From the NCBI RefSeq assembly GCF_016405885.1, contig NZ_JAEKGC010000014.1, forward strand, positions 1 through 64,000: DNA of 64,000 nt, in the 5' to 3' direction. Position numbers and translations under genes: made by a program. Under the pieces are notes generated by a model. The model saw only the letters and a list, made by a program, of their open reading frames with translations, was not told the DNA's origin and did no database searches. This stretch comes from Arthrobacter sp. MSA 4-2 (lineage in GTDB: Bacteria > Actinomycetota > Actinomycetes > Actinomycetales > Micrococcaceae). Shown here in pieces: positions 8,411-15,861 of the stretch. Numbering within the stretch: position 1 is the first letter of the stretch; the number at the start of each line of letters is the position of its first letter.

Positions 8411-8845
8411 ATGGCGGGGACAACCGGAACCAAACCCACGGTTCTCTTCGTCTGCGAGTTCAACTCGGCTCGGTCCCAGATGGCAGCCGCGTTCCTCACC
8501 CGTTTTGCCCAGGGCCGCGTGGAGGTCCACTCGGGCGGCCCCCACCCGGCAGACCAGGTTGAGAACTCCGCGGTCGAGGCCATGGCCGAGGTGGGGGTGG
8601 ACATCTCCACCCGGGTGCCACGGCTGCTCACCCACGACATGGTGATGGCCTCAGATGTGGTCATCACCCTGGGGTATGCCGACCAGGAGCCGAACTTCCC
8701 GCATCTGAGGCACGAGGATTGGCCCGTGGAAGACCCGGTGGGCCGGGATGAGGCGACGGTCCGCCGGATCCGCGACGAGATCAAGGGCAGGGTCCAGCAG
8801 TTGATCACCGAGCTGCTGCCCGGGCGCCACGTCGACGCCCAGTAG
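8411..8845 (+). CDS. ArsC-like low-molecular-weight phosphatase fold (arsenate-mycothiol type)
   Basis: A 144-residue protein of the LMW-phosphatase/ArsC fold. The P-loop CEFNSARSQM (C-x5-R-S) near residue 15 and the later WPVEDPVG loop with its Asp-Pro correspond to the catalytic Cys/Arg and general acid. Among actinobacteria the closest functional class is arsenate:mycothiol transferase, which makes an arseno-mycothiol adduct reduced by mycoredoxin; a protein tyrosine phosphatase is the alternative. No arsenite exporter or ArsR regulator lies nearby. It starts 96 bases after the LLM gene on the same strand. The ATG is at 8411, with GCAAAGGCGGAG upstream. Confidence 0.8.
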   Translation: MAGTTGTKPTVLFVCEFNSARSQMAAAFLTRFAQGRVEVHSGGPHPADQVENSAVEAMAEVGVDISTRVPRLLTHDMVMASDVVITLGYADQEPNFPHLRHEDWPVEDPVGRDEATVRRIRDEIKGRVQQLITELLPGRHVDAQ

Positions 8846-8878
8846 GACCTCCCGCATGCGATCCCGCCCGCCTGGGCG

Positions 8879-9526
8879 TCAGGAGCAGCTCGTGCGGTCG
8901 ATCTCGATCTCCAGGTTGTGCGCCACGTCGTAGTCGCGTTCGGATGAGGCGAACCGCACCCGAATGTTCTCCGCGGTGCCGTTGTCCACGCCCTCCTCAA
9001 GGGCCACCGCCACGACGATGTTGATGTGGGAGTCGGGGGTGAAGCGGTACCCCTTGGCGGGGACCGGATCCACCAGGAAGGTGCTCGGCTCCGCCGGCTC
9101 GGTCGACGGTGCTGCCGAGGCCCCGTGTCCGGAGTGGCCCGCATCGGCCTCCGCCCCGTGGTGGCCGTGGCCTTCCTTGTTGGCCGGCGTGATTTCCGCC
9201 GAGACCATCCGCAGCCCCTCGGGAGCACCAAGCGCAATGTCCCCGAAGGTGAACTCCTCAAGGGTCGGGTTGTGAAGCATGACCGTGTATTCCTGGAAGC
9301 TGTCCTTCGGCTGGACCCCGCAGAGTTTTGCCCCGTCCACCCCGACATTCAGGGGGTCCTCCCCCTTGACCGAGCTGGCCGGAGAGCCCTTGACGGGACC
9401 GGTTGACACATCCCGGGCGGCGTTGACGTCGAGTGGATTCTCCTCGGTTACACCGCAGCCTGAGAGGAGCACCGTCAGGAGCAGCGCGGCTCCAGCGAGC
9501 CGCCTCGGGGTCTTTCTCATCGTCAT
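8879..9526 (-). CDS. Lipoprotein with His-rich loop, unknown function
   Basis: A 215-residue exported lipoprotein: positively charged start, hydrophobic stretch, and lipobox LLSGC with Cys24. Two short related segments follow (ENPLDVNAARD and EDPLNVGVDGA). The middle carries EGHGHHGAEADAGHSGHG, five His in 18 residues, which could bind copper, zinc or nickel. The beta-rich pattern VMLHNPTLEEFTFGDIALG suggests a sandwich fold. Start 9526 is chosen over 9520 because GGAAGAG is correctly spaced. I do not recognise the family; a role in metal handling is only suggested by composition. It converges on the arsC-like gene with 33 bases between stops. Confidence 0.65.
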   Translation of the reverse strand: MTMRKTPRRLAGAALLLTVLLSGCGVTEENPLDVNAARDVSTGPVKGSPASSVKGEDPLNVGVDGAKLCGVQPKDSFQEYTVMLHNPTLEEFTFGDIALGAPEGLRMVSAEITPANKEGHGHHGAEADAGHSGHGASAAPSTEPAEPSTFLVDPVPAKGYRFTPDSHINIVVAVALEEGVDNGTAENIRVRFASSERDYDVAHNLEIEIDRTSCS

Positions 9527-9758
9527 AGCGCTCTTCCGTGGTCGGGGCCTCCGCCACCCCCGCGGGAGGAGCGGCCGTGCTCTGAAACGTATTCGGAGCC
9601 CGGGCCCTGCCGGCTGGGTGCCGGCCGGCCGGAACTGCCGAGCGCGTCGAAAAAGCGTGGCCCGAGGCCGGCGATTCGTAGAGGATGTGGTCCGGCTGCG
9701 AGGCCAGGTCGACGAACCCATTCAGCCATGTGGCGATGGCCTCGAGCTCCGCCCCGCC

Positions 9759-10658
9759 CTACGCGAGGTAGTTCCCTCCGGTGACGCCCAGCACTTCTCC
9801 GGAGACATACCGGGCGTCGTTCGAGGCGAGGAAGACGAAGGCCCCGGCCAGCTCCGCGGGCTGGCCCATCCGCCCCAGGGGTGTGTCCTCACCGAAGCGC
9901 TCAAGCTTCTCCGGGGTGGTTGTCGCAGGCTGCAGCGGCGTCCAGATGGGCCCGGGGGCGACGGCGTTCACCCGGATGCCCTGCTCGCCCAGCAGTTCGG
10001 ACAGGCTGAAGGTCAGGCTGTTGAGCGCCGCCTTGGTCGCCGCATAGTCCATCAGGGACGTGGACGGGTGGTAGCCCTGGATGGAGGTGGTATTGATGAT
10101 CGAGGCGCCCGCGCGCAGATGCGGCAGCGCCGCCTGGATCATCCAGACGGTTCCGTAGACGTTCGTCTCGAACGTCCGCTTCAGCTGCTCCGTCGGGATG
10201 TCGGCAATCCCGCCGGGCTGGGCGATATGGAACCCGGCGTTGTTCACCAGCAGGTCAATGCCACCGAACTCCGCGACGACGCGCTCCACCGCGGTCCGGG
10301 CATAGTTCTCCTCCCGGATGTCCCCGGGCAGGGCGAGCGCTTTCCGGCCTTCGGCCTCGATGAGTTCGATGCAGCTGCGGCCATCCTCTTCCTCCTCCGG
10401 AAGGTACCCAATGGCGACGTCGGCCCCTTCCCGCGCGTAGGCGATGGCGACGGCGCGTCCGATGCCCGAGTCACCGCCGGTGATCAGGGCCCTGCGGCCG
10501 GCCAGCCTGCCGGTGCCGCGGTAGGTGTCCTCGCCGTGGTCGGGCCGCGGGTCCATCTGCTCGGTGAAGCCGGGATAGTCCTGGAGGTCGGTCGAGGCCT
10601 CCTCCTTGGGTCCGCGGGGGTCATCCTGCTCGAGTGGATGCGCGTTCGGGTTCGACAT
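9759..10658 (-). CDS. SDR oxidoreductase of the general-stress (YhdF/YdaD-like) type
   Basis: A 299-residue short-chain dehydrogenase with a charged 50-residue N-terminal extension (PNAHPLEQDDPRGPKEE and DYPGFTEQMDPRPDHGE), which is typical of the Bacillus YhdF/YdaD general-stress group. The Rossmann motif TGGDSGIGRA, VNNAG, the catalytic Ser in NTTSIQGYHPS, the YAATK pair and a PGPIWTPLQP substrate lid are all present. It is probably NAD(P)H-dependent; substrate unknown. AAGGAG precedes the ATG at 10658. It is divergent from the type III PKS operon with 96 bases between, so the two may share regulatory DNA. Confidence 0.88.
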   Translation of the reverse strand: MSNPNAHPLEQDDPRGPKEEASTDLQDYPGFTEQMDPRPDHGEDTYRGTGRLAGRRALITGGDSGIGRAVAIAYAREGADVAIGYLPEEEEDGRSCIELIEAEGRKALALPGDIREENYARTAVERVVAEFGGIDLLVNNAGFHIAQPGGIADIPTEQLKRTFETNVYGTVWMIQAALPHLRAGASIINTTSIQGYHPSTSLMDYAATKAALNSLTFSLSELLGEQGIRVNAVAPGPIWTPLQPATTTPEKLERFGEDTPLGRMGQPAELAGAFVFLASNDARYVSGEVLGVTGGNYLA

Positions 10659-10754
10659 GCTGCACTCCTTACCGGTCGGTTCGTTCCCTGCTGAGGCAGG
10701 AATACTAAGCCTACTGTCATTGTGTTCTGCGTGTGAGTCCCCTAACAATGGACT

Positions 10755-11882
10755 ATGACAGTGATGCTGAGGTCCCTCGAAACAGCCGTGCCCGAGACGG
10801 TCATGGTGCAGCCCCAGGTGCGGGACGTGTTCGCAGCGCAGCCGGACCTGACCCGGCTTGGGACCCGCCTGGTGGGAGCCGCCTTCGACTCCTCCGGCAT
10901 CGACACCCGGTACACGGCGGTCAAGGAACTGACGCTCGACAGTACCGCCGAGAACCCGGTCTTCTTCGATTCGCGGCAGATGCTGATCCTGAGCCCCAGC
11001 ACCAAGACCCGCAACGCGGTGTACGCCGAGGAGGGAAGCAAGCTCTTCATCGAGGCCGGCCGCAGGGCCCTTGAGGCCGCGGACGGCATCGAGGCGGTTG
11101 ATGTCACCCACGTCGTCACCGTCTCCTGCACGGGGTTCTTCAATCCCGGACCCGATTACAAGGTGGTGCGGGCCCTTGACCTCAGCCCCGCCGTCCAGCG
11201 GTACCACCTCGGCTTCATGGGCTGCTACGCGGCATTTCCCGCCCTGCGCGCCGCCAAGGCCTTCTGCGAGGCCGATCCTGAGGCCGTGGTCCTGGTGGTC
11301 AGCGCCGAGTTGTGCTCCCTGCATGTTCGCTCCTCGAACAACCCCGACACCATCGTCGGCTCCTCCCTTTTCGCCGACGGCGCCGCGGCCGCCATCATCA
11401 CCGCGCGGGAGCTGCCGCTGACCGGCCCCGTCCTGAGCCTTGACCACTTCGAAACGGTGCTCACGCCGGTGGGTGAGGAATCGATGGCCTGGAACATCGG
11501 CGATGAAGGCTTCGAGATGGTCCTTGGCACCTATGTGCCCCACATCATCGACGAGAACATCGTCTCGGCCCTCGAACCCCTGCTGGCCCACGACATCTCC
11601 CTCGAGGGCAAGGCCTACTCGGACATTGAACACTGGGCGATCCACCCGGGCGGCCGGAGCATCCTCGACAAGGTGGAGGCCAAGCTCGACCTCACCACGG
11701 ACCAGCTGGCGCCGGCGCGGGAGATCCTGCGCAACTACGGCAATATGAGCAGCGCAACGGTGATGTTCGTGTTGAAGAACATCCTCGACCAGCCCTCCTC
11801 CGGCGGCAACGGACGGGTCTGCTCGATGGCCTTCGGGCCCGGCCTCACCGTGGAGACGGCCCTCCTCACGAAGATCGGATGA
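10755..11882 (+). CDS. Type III polyketide synthase
   Basis: A 375-residue chalcone/stilbene-synthase-fold enzyme that condenses an acyl-CoA starter with malonyl-CoA and cyclises the chain. The triad is complete: Cys157 in LGFMGCYAA, His297 in WAIHPGGRS and Asn330 in NYGNMSS. The closing GFGPG-like loop reads AFGPGLTVE. It heads a three-gene operon with overlapping methyltransferase and FAD-monooxygenase genes, the same arrangement as the alkylresorcinol operon srsABC of Streptomyces griseus, so a phenolic lipid or its quinone is the likely product. No good ribosome site precedes the ATG at 10755. Product identity is inference. Confidence 0.92.
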   Translation: MTVMLRSLETAVPETVMVQPQVRDVFAAQPDLTRLGTRLVGAAFDSSGIDTRYTAVKELTLDSTAENPVFFDSRQMLILSPSTKTRNAVYAEEGSKLFIEAGRRALEAADGIEAVDVTHVVTVSCTGFFNPGPDYKVVRALDLSPAVQRYHLGFMGCYAAFPALRAAKAFCEADPEAVVLVVSAELCSLHVRSSNNPDTIVGSSLFADGAAAAIITARELPLTGPVLSLDHFETVLTPVGEESMAWNIGDEGFEMVLGTYVPHIIDENIVSALEPLLAHDISLEGKAYSDIEHWAIHPGGRSILDKVEAKLDLTTDQLAPAREILRNYGNMSSATVMFVLKNILDQPSSGGNGRVCSMAFGPGLTVETALLTKIG

Positions 11883-12598
11883 CCCCCGGCGGATTCCTCC
11901 TGCGGCGCGACGCCGGAGCCGTCGAGGAGATGGACAAGCCCGACTGCGACCCACTCACGCTTGAGCGCACCTACTCCCAGTTCGGCCTCGTCAACGCGGT
12001 GGTGGCCGGCTGGAGGCACACCTATCGAACGCTGGTGCGCCCCCAGCTTTCCCCGAACCGGGAGAACACCCTGCTCGATATCGGCTCGGGCGGCGGAGAC
12101 GTTCCCCGGGCGCTGGCCCGCTGGGCCCGCCGCGACGGGCTGGCCCTGACCATCACGGCCATCGACCCTGACGGGCGGGCCCACGCCTATGCCACCTCCC
12201 GCCCGGGGGTTCCCGGGCTGAGCTTCCGCAGGGCGCTGAGCTCCGAGCTTGTCGCCGAGGGCAGACGGTTCACCGTCGTCACCTCAAACCATGTGCTCCA
12301 CCACCTCGACCCCGGTGCCCTGGCGGGCCTGCTCGATGACAGCGGCCGGCTGGCCGAGCGCCTCGCGGTGCACAGCGACATCGCCCGCAGCAGGATCGGC
12401 TACGGTCTCTTTTCGGTGGGGACCCTGCCCCTGCGCGGGTCGTACATCCGCCGGGACGGGCTGACCTCCATCCGCCGCAGCTACACCCCGGCCGAACTCC
12501 GGGAGGTCCTGGCGGCCGACCGCCGGCCGGGGTGGAGCGTGGAGAGCGCCGTTCCCTTCCGGAACCACCTCGTCTTTCGGGCCGGCACGGATGCATGA
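11879..12598 (+). CDS. Class I SAM-dependent methyltransferase of the PKS operon
   Basis: A 239-residue soluble methyltransferase. Motif I is LLDIGSGGGDVP near residue 63, followed by an acidic strand end (TAIDPDGRA) and a VTSNHVLHHL motif typical of UbiE/Coq5-like enzymes. Its start overlaps the PKS stop by ATGA, so translation is coupled. It probably methylates the phenolic product at oxygen or carbon. This differs from S. griseus SrsB, which is a membrane methyltransferase, so only the operon logic is shared. The C-terminal part (SYIRRDGLTSIRRSYTPAEL) resembles substrate-domain helices. The methyl acceptor is unknown. Confidence 0.85.
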   Translation: MTPGGFLLRRDAGAVEEMDKPDCDPLTLERTYSQFGLVNAVVAGWRHTYRTLVRPQLSPNRENTLLDIGSGGGDVPRALARWARRDGLALTITAIDPDGRAHAYATSRPGVPGLSFRRALSSELVAEGRRFTVVTSNHVLHHLDPGALAGLLDDSGRLAERLAVHSDIARSRIGYGLFSVGTLPLRGSYIRRDGLTSIRRSYTPAELREVLAADRRPGWSVESAVPFRNHLVFRAGTDA

Positions 12599-13724
12599 CG
12601 TGGTGGTGGTCGGCGGCGGCCCCGTTGGCCTTTACGCCGCCCTTGCGCTGCGGCAGGCCGGTCTGGACGTCGTCGTGCTTGAGAGGCGCACCGCGCGCAG
12701 CGGGCACTCCCGGGCCATCGGCATCCACCCTCCGGCCCTGGCGGCACTGACAGCGGGGGACGTGGCCGGTGCGCTTGAGGCGCGGGGGGTGCGGATCACC
12801 GAGGGAATCGCCCGCAGCGCAGGACGGGAGGTCGCAACCCTCTCCTTTGCCGCCCTCCCCGGGGAGCACCGCTACGTGCTGGCGGTCCCGCAGGCCGTGA
12901 CGGAGGAGGTGCTTGAGGACCGGCTCGCCGGGCGTTTTCCCGGCACCCTGCGCCGCGGAACCAGGGTGACCGGCCTCTCGGAGCTGGGCGACCGGGTAGA
13001 GGTCCATGCCGCGACGCCCGGAGGCGCCGAAGTCTTTGAGGCGCGTCTCGTCGTCGGCGCCGACGGAGCGCGCAGTGCCGTGCGGGACCTTGCCGGCATC
13101 CGGGCTCCTGGAAGGTTCTACCCCGACTGCTACCTCATGGGCGACTTCCCCGACGGGACGGGCGACGGCGACTCCGCCGTACTCTACCTCGAGACCGCAG
13201 GCATCGTCGAGTCGTTCCCGCTGCCGGGCGGGGTGCGCCGCTGGGTGGTGCGGCTGGGAACGCCCGCCGAACCCGACCCGCACCTGCTCTCGCGCCTCAT
13301 CGGGCAGCGCACGAGCGTGGCGGTGGACCCGGCCGGGAACACCATGGTCAGCAGTTTCGAGGTGCGGTCCCGGCTGGCCGAGCGGCTTGTCGCCGGCCGG
13401 GTGCTGCTGGTGGGCGACGCCGCCCATGAAATCAGCCCCATTGGGGGCCAGGGAATGAACCTGGGCTGGCTCGACGTCGAGGCCCTCGTGCCGCTCATCA
13501 CGGCGCACCTATGCGACGGCGCCGAAATCGGGCAGCAGCTGGCCCGGTTCAATCGGACCCGGCGCCGGGCCGCGGGCGTGGCACGGCGCAAGGCCCACCT
13601 GAACATGGCCCTCGGAAGGCCCCTACCTCCCCCGGTGCTGGCGGCCCGCAACGCGGCCCTCGCCCACCTCTTGTCGCGGCCCGCCGTCTCCTCCGGGATT
13701 GCCCGCGCCTTCACCATGCAGTGA
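12591..13724 (+). CDS. FAD-dependent monooxygenase of the PKS operon
   Basis: A 377-residue group-A flavoprotein hydroxylase/oxidoreductase. The FAD-binding GGGPVGLYAALALRQAG at the extreme N-terminus, a DGARSAVRDLAG DG-type motif near the middle, and LVGDAAHEISPIGGQGMNLG for FAD ribityl binding are all in place. In the analogous srsC position, such enzymes hydroxylate an alkylresorcinol ring on the way to a quinone. The gene overlaps the methyltransferase by eight bases. The last 25 residues (SRPAVSSGIARAFTMQ) are not conserved in the general family. The next gene is convergent, so the operon ends here. Confidence 0.88.
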   Translation: MHDVVVVGGGPVGLYAALALRQAGLDVVVLERRTARSGHSRAIGIHPPALAALTAGDVAGALEARGVRITEGIARSAGREVATLSFAALPGEHRYVLAVPQAVTEEVLEDRLAGRFPGTLRRGTRVTGLSELGDRVEVHAATPGGAEVFEARLVVGADGARSAVRDLAGIRAPGRFYPDCYLMGDFPDGTGDGDSAVLYLETAGIVESFPLPGGVRRWVVRLGTPAEPDPHLLSRLIGQRTSVAVDPAGNTMVSSFEVRSRLAERLVAGRVLLVGDAAHEISPIGGQGMNLGWLDVEALVPLITAHLCDGAEIGQQLARFNRTRRRAAGVARRKAHLNMALGRPLPPPVLAARNAALAHLLSRPAVSSGIARAFTMQ

Positions 13725-13742
13725 GACCGCGGGTGGCCGGGG

Positions 13743-14375
13743 TTAGCGGTTGCCCTGGATTTTCGCCAGCAGCTCCTCGAAGGGTGCCGACACCTCGGGT
13801 GCCCGGGTCGGCCGGGGGCCGAGTGACCCGAGGATCAGTGCCACCAGCTCCTTTGCTGCCCGGCGCGACCTTTGCTCGAGCCCCGGGGCGCCGTCCCCGC
13901 TGCCGGCGCCCCAGTCCTGCGGTGCGGCGTAGACGGCCGTGGGAACGACGACGGCCCGCAGGTAGGTGAACAGCGGCCGCAGGGCGTGCTCGAGCATCAG
14001 TGAGTGCCGTGCGCTGCCGCCCGTTGCGCCCAGAAGCACGGGCATCCCTTCGAGGGCCTTGGGGTCGAGGACGTCGAAGAACGACTTGAGAAGCCCGCTG
14101 TAAGACCCGGAGAACACCGGGCTGACGACGATCAGCGCATCGGCCGCTGCGAGCCGCTCCTGGACCGCGGCGAGGGCCGGCGGGGCGAAACCCGTGACGA
14201 GGTGATTGGCAATATCGAGGGCAAGCTCGCGGAGCTCGATCGTTTCGACCTCGGCGGTGACACCGGCCGCCCCAAGAGCCTCAACAGCCGACTCCGCCAG
14301 CTGATCGGCAAGCATCCTGCTTGATGAGGGAACGCCCAACCCCGCCGAAACGACAACAATTGAAGGTGTAGACAC
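13743..14375 (-). CDS. NAD(P)H-dependent FMN reductase
   Basis: A 210-residue flavodoxin-fold reductase. The N-terminal IVVVSAGLGVPSSSRMLADQ phosphate loop, VVSPVFSGSYSGLLKSFFDV and LLGATGGSARHSLM match the NADPH-dependent FMN reductase family typified by CE1759 of Corynebacterium, usually paired with a CE1758-type luciferase-like monooxygenase. Here the two LLM genes are about 6 kb and 26 kb away, so the pair is split. Start is GTG at 14375 with AAGG upstream. It converges on the PKS operon with 18 bases between stops and could also serve the FAD enzyme indirectly. Confidence 0.87.
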   Translation of the reverse strand: MSTPSIVVVSAGLGVPSSSRMLADQLAESAVEALGAAGVTAEVETIELRELALDIANHLVTGFAPPALAAVQERLAAADALIVVSPVFSGSYSGLLKSFFDVLDPKALEGMPVLLGATGGSARHSLMLEHALRPLFTYLRAVVVPTAVYAAPQDWGAGSGDGAPGLEQRSRRAAKELVALILGSLGPRPTRAPEVSAPFEELLAKIQGNR

Positions 14376-14484
14376 CGGAAAACCCTTCTCGAATTACATA
14401 CATTTGCATGCACATGACTCAACTCCGGGGGCGCCGGTTTCATTCCCTCCGCGGCGGCGAACGCTCCTTGGGATTAAACGGCAA

Positions 14485-14515
14485 GTGACTCCCCGCGCCA
14501 TGCGCCGGGAGCCAC
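14485..14515 (-). terminator. Imperfect hairpin after the 15094-14552 gene
   Basis: A 14-pair stem with two mismatches (14485-14498 with 14502-14515) and a three-base loop lies downstream of the membrane-protein gene. On the minus strand it runs into a moderately T-rich GTTTAATC. Termination is plausible. Confidence 0.5.
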
Positions 14516-14551
14516 CTCTTCCTCAGCGCCCCCTGCGGGGCCGCCGGGGGC

Positions 14552-15094
14552 CTACTTCCTGCCGAAAATTCCGTCGAGCACGTTGGTAGGTCGCTGCATC
14601 TCACCCTGATGGGCCGAGAGGACCACCACCGTACCGCTGACGACGGGGAGCGCCCACTGCAGCATCTTGAGCTGCGACTGGGCCTTGGCGAGCTCGTCCG
14701 AGGCGCCGGGGCGCGGCTCCGTCGCACCTTCGCCACCCTGTTCGGCCAGCTCGGCGACCTTCTTGCCCATCATTCCTGCGTAGAGGGAAAGCGCCATGCC
14801 GGTCACCGTCACCACGCTCTTGATTACCGTATTGGCCCCCACGCCCTCCTGCTTTGCCAGGCGGCCCTTGTTGCCGTAGATCAGCCCGATACCGCCGACC
14901 GCGTGCGCGACGAACGCACCGATCTGCACCGGGGTCCACTTCGCCCACCCGAGGCTCGAGAGGCGTGTGCGCTCGCGGGGGTCCTTTGCTTTGCCGGTGG
15001 CGCCGTTCAGCCCCACCGCACCCATGAGGGTTCCGCCGAACCATGCGGCCGCGCCGAGGTCGTGGGCGGATCGAGCCAGAAGGTTTCCTGCCAT
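14552..15094 (-). CDS. Actinobacterial membrane protein of unknown function
   Basis: A 180-residue protein with three or four hydrophobic stretches: near 13-32 (AAAWFGGTLMGAVGL), near 58-75 (IGAFVAHAVGGIGLIYG), near 90-107 (VVTVTGMALSLYAGMMG) and near 149-162. The termini are polar. The opening LLARSAHDLGAAAWFGGTLMG is a pattern seen in hypothetical proteins of actinobacteria, but I cannot name a domain and propose no function. AAGGAG lies nine bases upstream of the ATG. It is divergent from the DUF3140 gene and separated by 139 bases, which include AT-rich promoter-like sequence. Confidence 0.7.
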   Translation of the reverse strand: MAGNLLARSAHDLGAAAWFGGTLMGAVGLNGATGKAKDPRERTRLSSLGWAKWTPVQIGAFVAHAVGGIGLIYGNKGRLAKQEGVGANTVIKSVVTVTGMALSLYAGMMGKKVAELAEQGGEGATEPRPGASDELAKAQSQLKMLQWALPVVSGTVVVLSAHQGEMQRPTNVLDGIFGRK

Positions 15095-15233
15095 GATGTC
15101 GTACTCCTTAGTTCTCGAAAATCGACCTACCCTCTACCTTTATCAGCATGCTTACGATTAAGCTACGGGAAGCCCAAAAACAGGAAGTACGCGGATGCCG
15201 GCACGGGAACCCGCCCGGCGAAGGGAGGGACAG

Positions 15234-15572
15234 GTGGCAACGAATGGGACGGATCTCGACGCGGTGTGGCCCCAGTGGAGGGAAGCGGTCAATATGTCTG
15301 CCGCGGAGCTGAAGAAATGGCTTGACACCGATGAGTCGCTCTCCGTCGGTCAGAAGGACGGCGGGGAATCGGTCGGCCACGCCTCGGGCCGCCGGATCGT
15401 GGATATCCTCGAAACCCGGAAGTCGGACCTGACCGAGAACGATGTCCAGCACATGGCGAAGGTGGTCGGCTACGTGCACCGGCATCTCGCGCAGACTCCG
15501 GGCAAGGACGACCTCGAACACTCGAGATGGCGTTACTCCCTGATGAACTGGGGCCACGATCCGCTGAAGTAA
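15234..15572 (+). CDS. DUF3140 protein
   Basis: A 112-residue soluble protein matching DUF3140: VWPQWREAVNMSAAELKKWL at the start, an ILETRKSDLTENDVQHMAKV helix, and the terminal SLMNWGHDPLK motif. The family has no assigned biochemical role. The GTG at 15234 is preferred because GGGAGG sits five bases upstream; an ATG at 15195 would add 13 basic residues without a ribosome site. The TUDOR-like DUF2945 gene lies convergently ten bases away, and these two families are often neighbours or fused in actinobacterial genomes, which hints at a shared pathway. Confidence 0.85.
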   Translation: MATNGTDLDAVWPQWREAVNMSAAELKKWLDTDESLSVGQKDGGESVGHASGRRIVDILETRKSDLTENDVQHMAKVVGYVHRHLAQTPGKDDLEHSRWRYSLMNWGHDPLK

Positions 15573-15581
15573 CGGGCCGGC

Positions 15582-15788
15582 CTAGGAAGGCTTGCTGAGG
15601 GCGCTCTGCTTGTGGGCGGCCTGCTTGCCCGACTTGGTGCTCTCGACGATGTAGTAGGGCTCGTCGGAGGACGCCTTGAACTTCTGGCCGTCAAAGGTGA
15701 ACTCCTTCTCCCGCTTCTCGACGACCTTGCCCTCGGTCGTCCCCTGAGGTGTGTTCCAGGTGACCTTCTCGCCCTTGCGGAATGACAT
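15582..15788 (-). CDS. DUF2945, hypervirulence-associated TUDOR-domain protein
   Basis: A 68-residue single-domain protein with the full DUF2945 pattern: FRKGEKVTWNTPQGTTEGKV, a short charged strand, the SSDEPYYIVES segment, and a lysine-rich HKQSALSKP tail. The fold is a small SH3/TUDOR barrel; the bacterial function is unknown, and the name comes from a fungal observation. The ATG at 15788 is preceded by an AAGGGGCG-type site. It is tail to tail with the DUF3140 gene. Confidence 0.88.
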   Translation of the reverse strand: MSFRKGEKVTWNTPQGTTEGKVVEKREKEFTFDGQKFKASSDEPYYIVESTKSGKQAAHKQSALSKPS

Positions 15789-15805
15789 CGATGCGCCCCT
15801 TCTGT

Positions 15806-15842
15806 CCGGCCTGCGGGTAGGTAAACCCTACCCGCAGGCCGG
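15806..15842 (-). terminator. Perfect 16-bp hairpin after the ThDP-enzyme gene
   Basis: Bases 15806-15821 pair perfectly with 15827-15842 around TAAAC. It lies 19 bases beyond the ThDP-enzyme stop on the minus strand and has no T tract, as is common for actinobacterial stem-loop terminators. Confidence 0.75.
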
Positions 15843-15861
15843 CGCGCGGCACAGGCCCGGC

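Noticed and set aside
9759-11954. Extension of the SDR gene to 11954
   Set aside because: The extra part is antisense to the type III PKS; the ribosome site and family N-terminus place the start at 10658.
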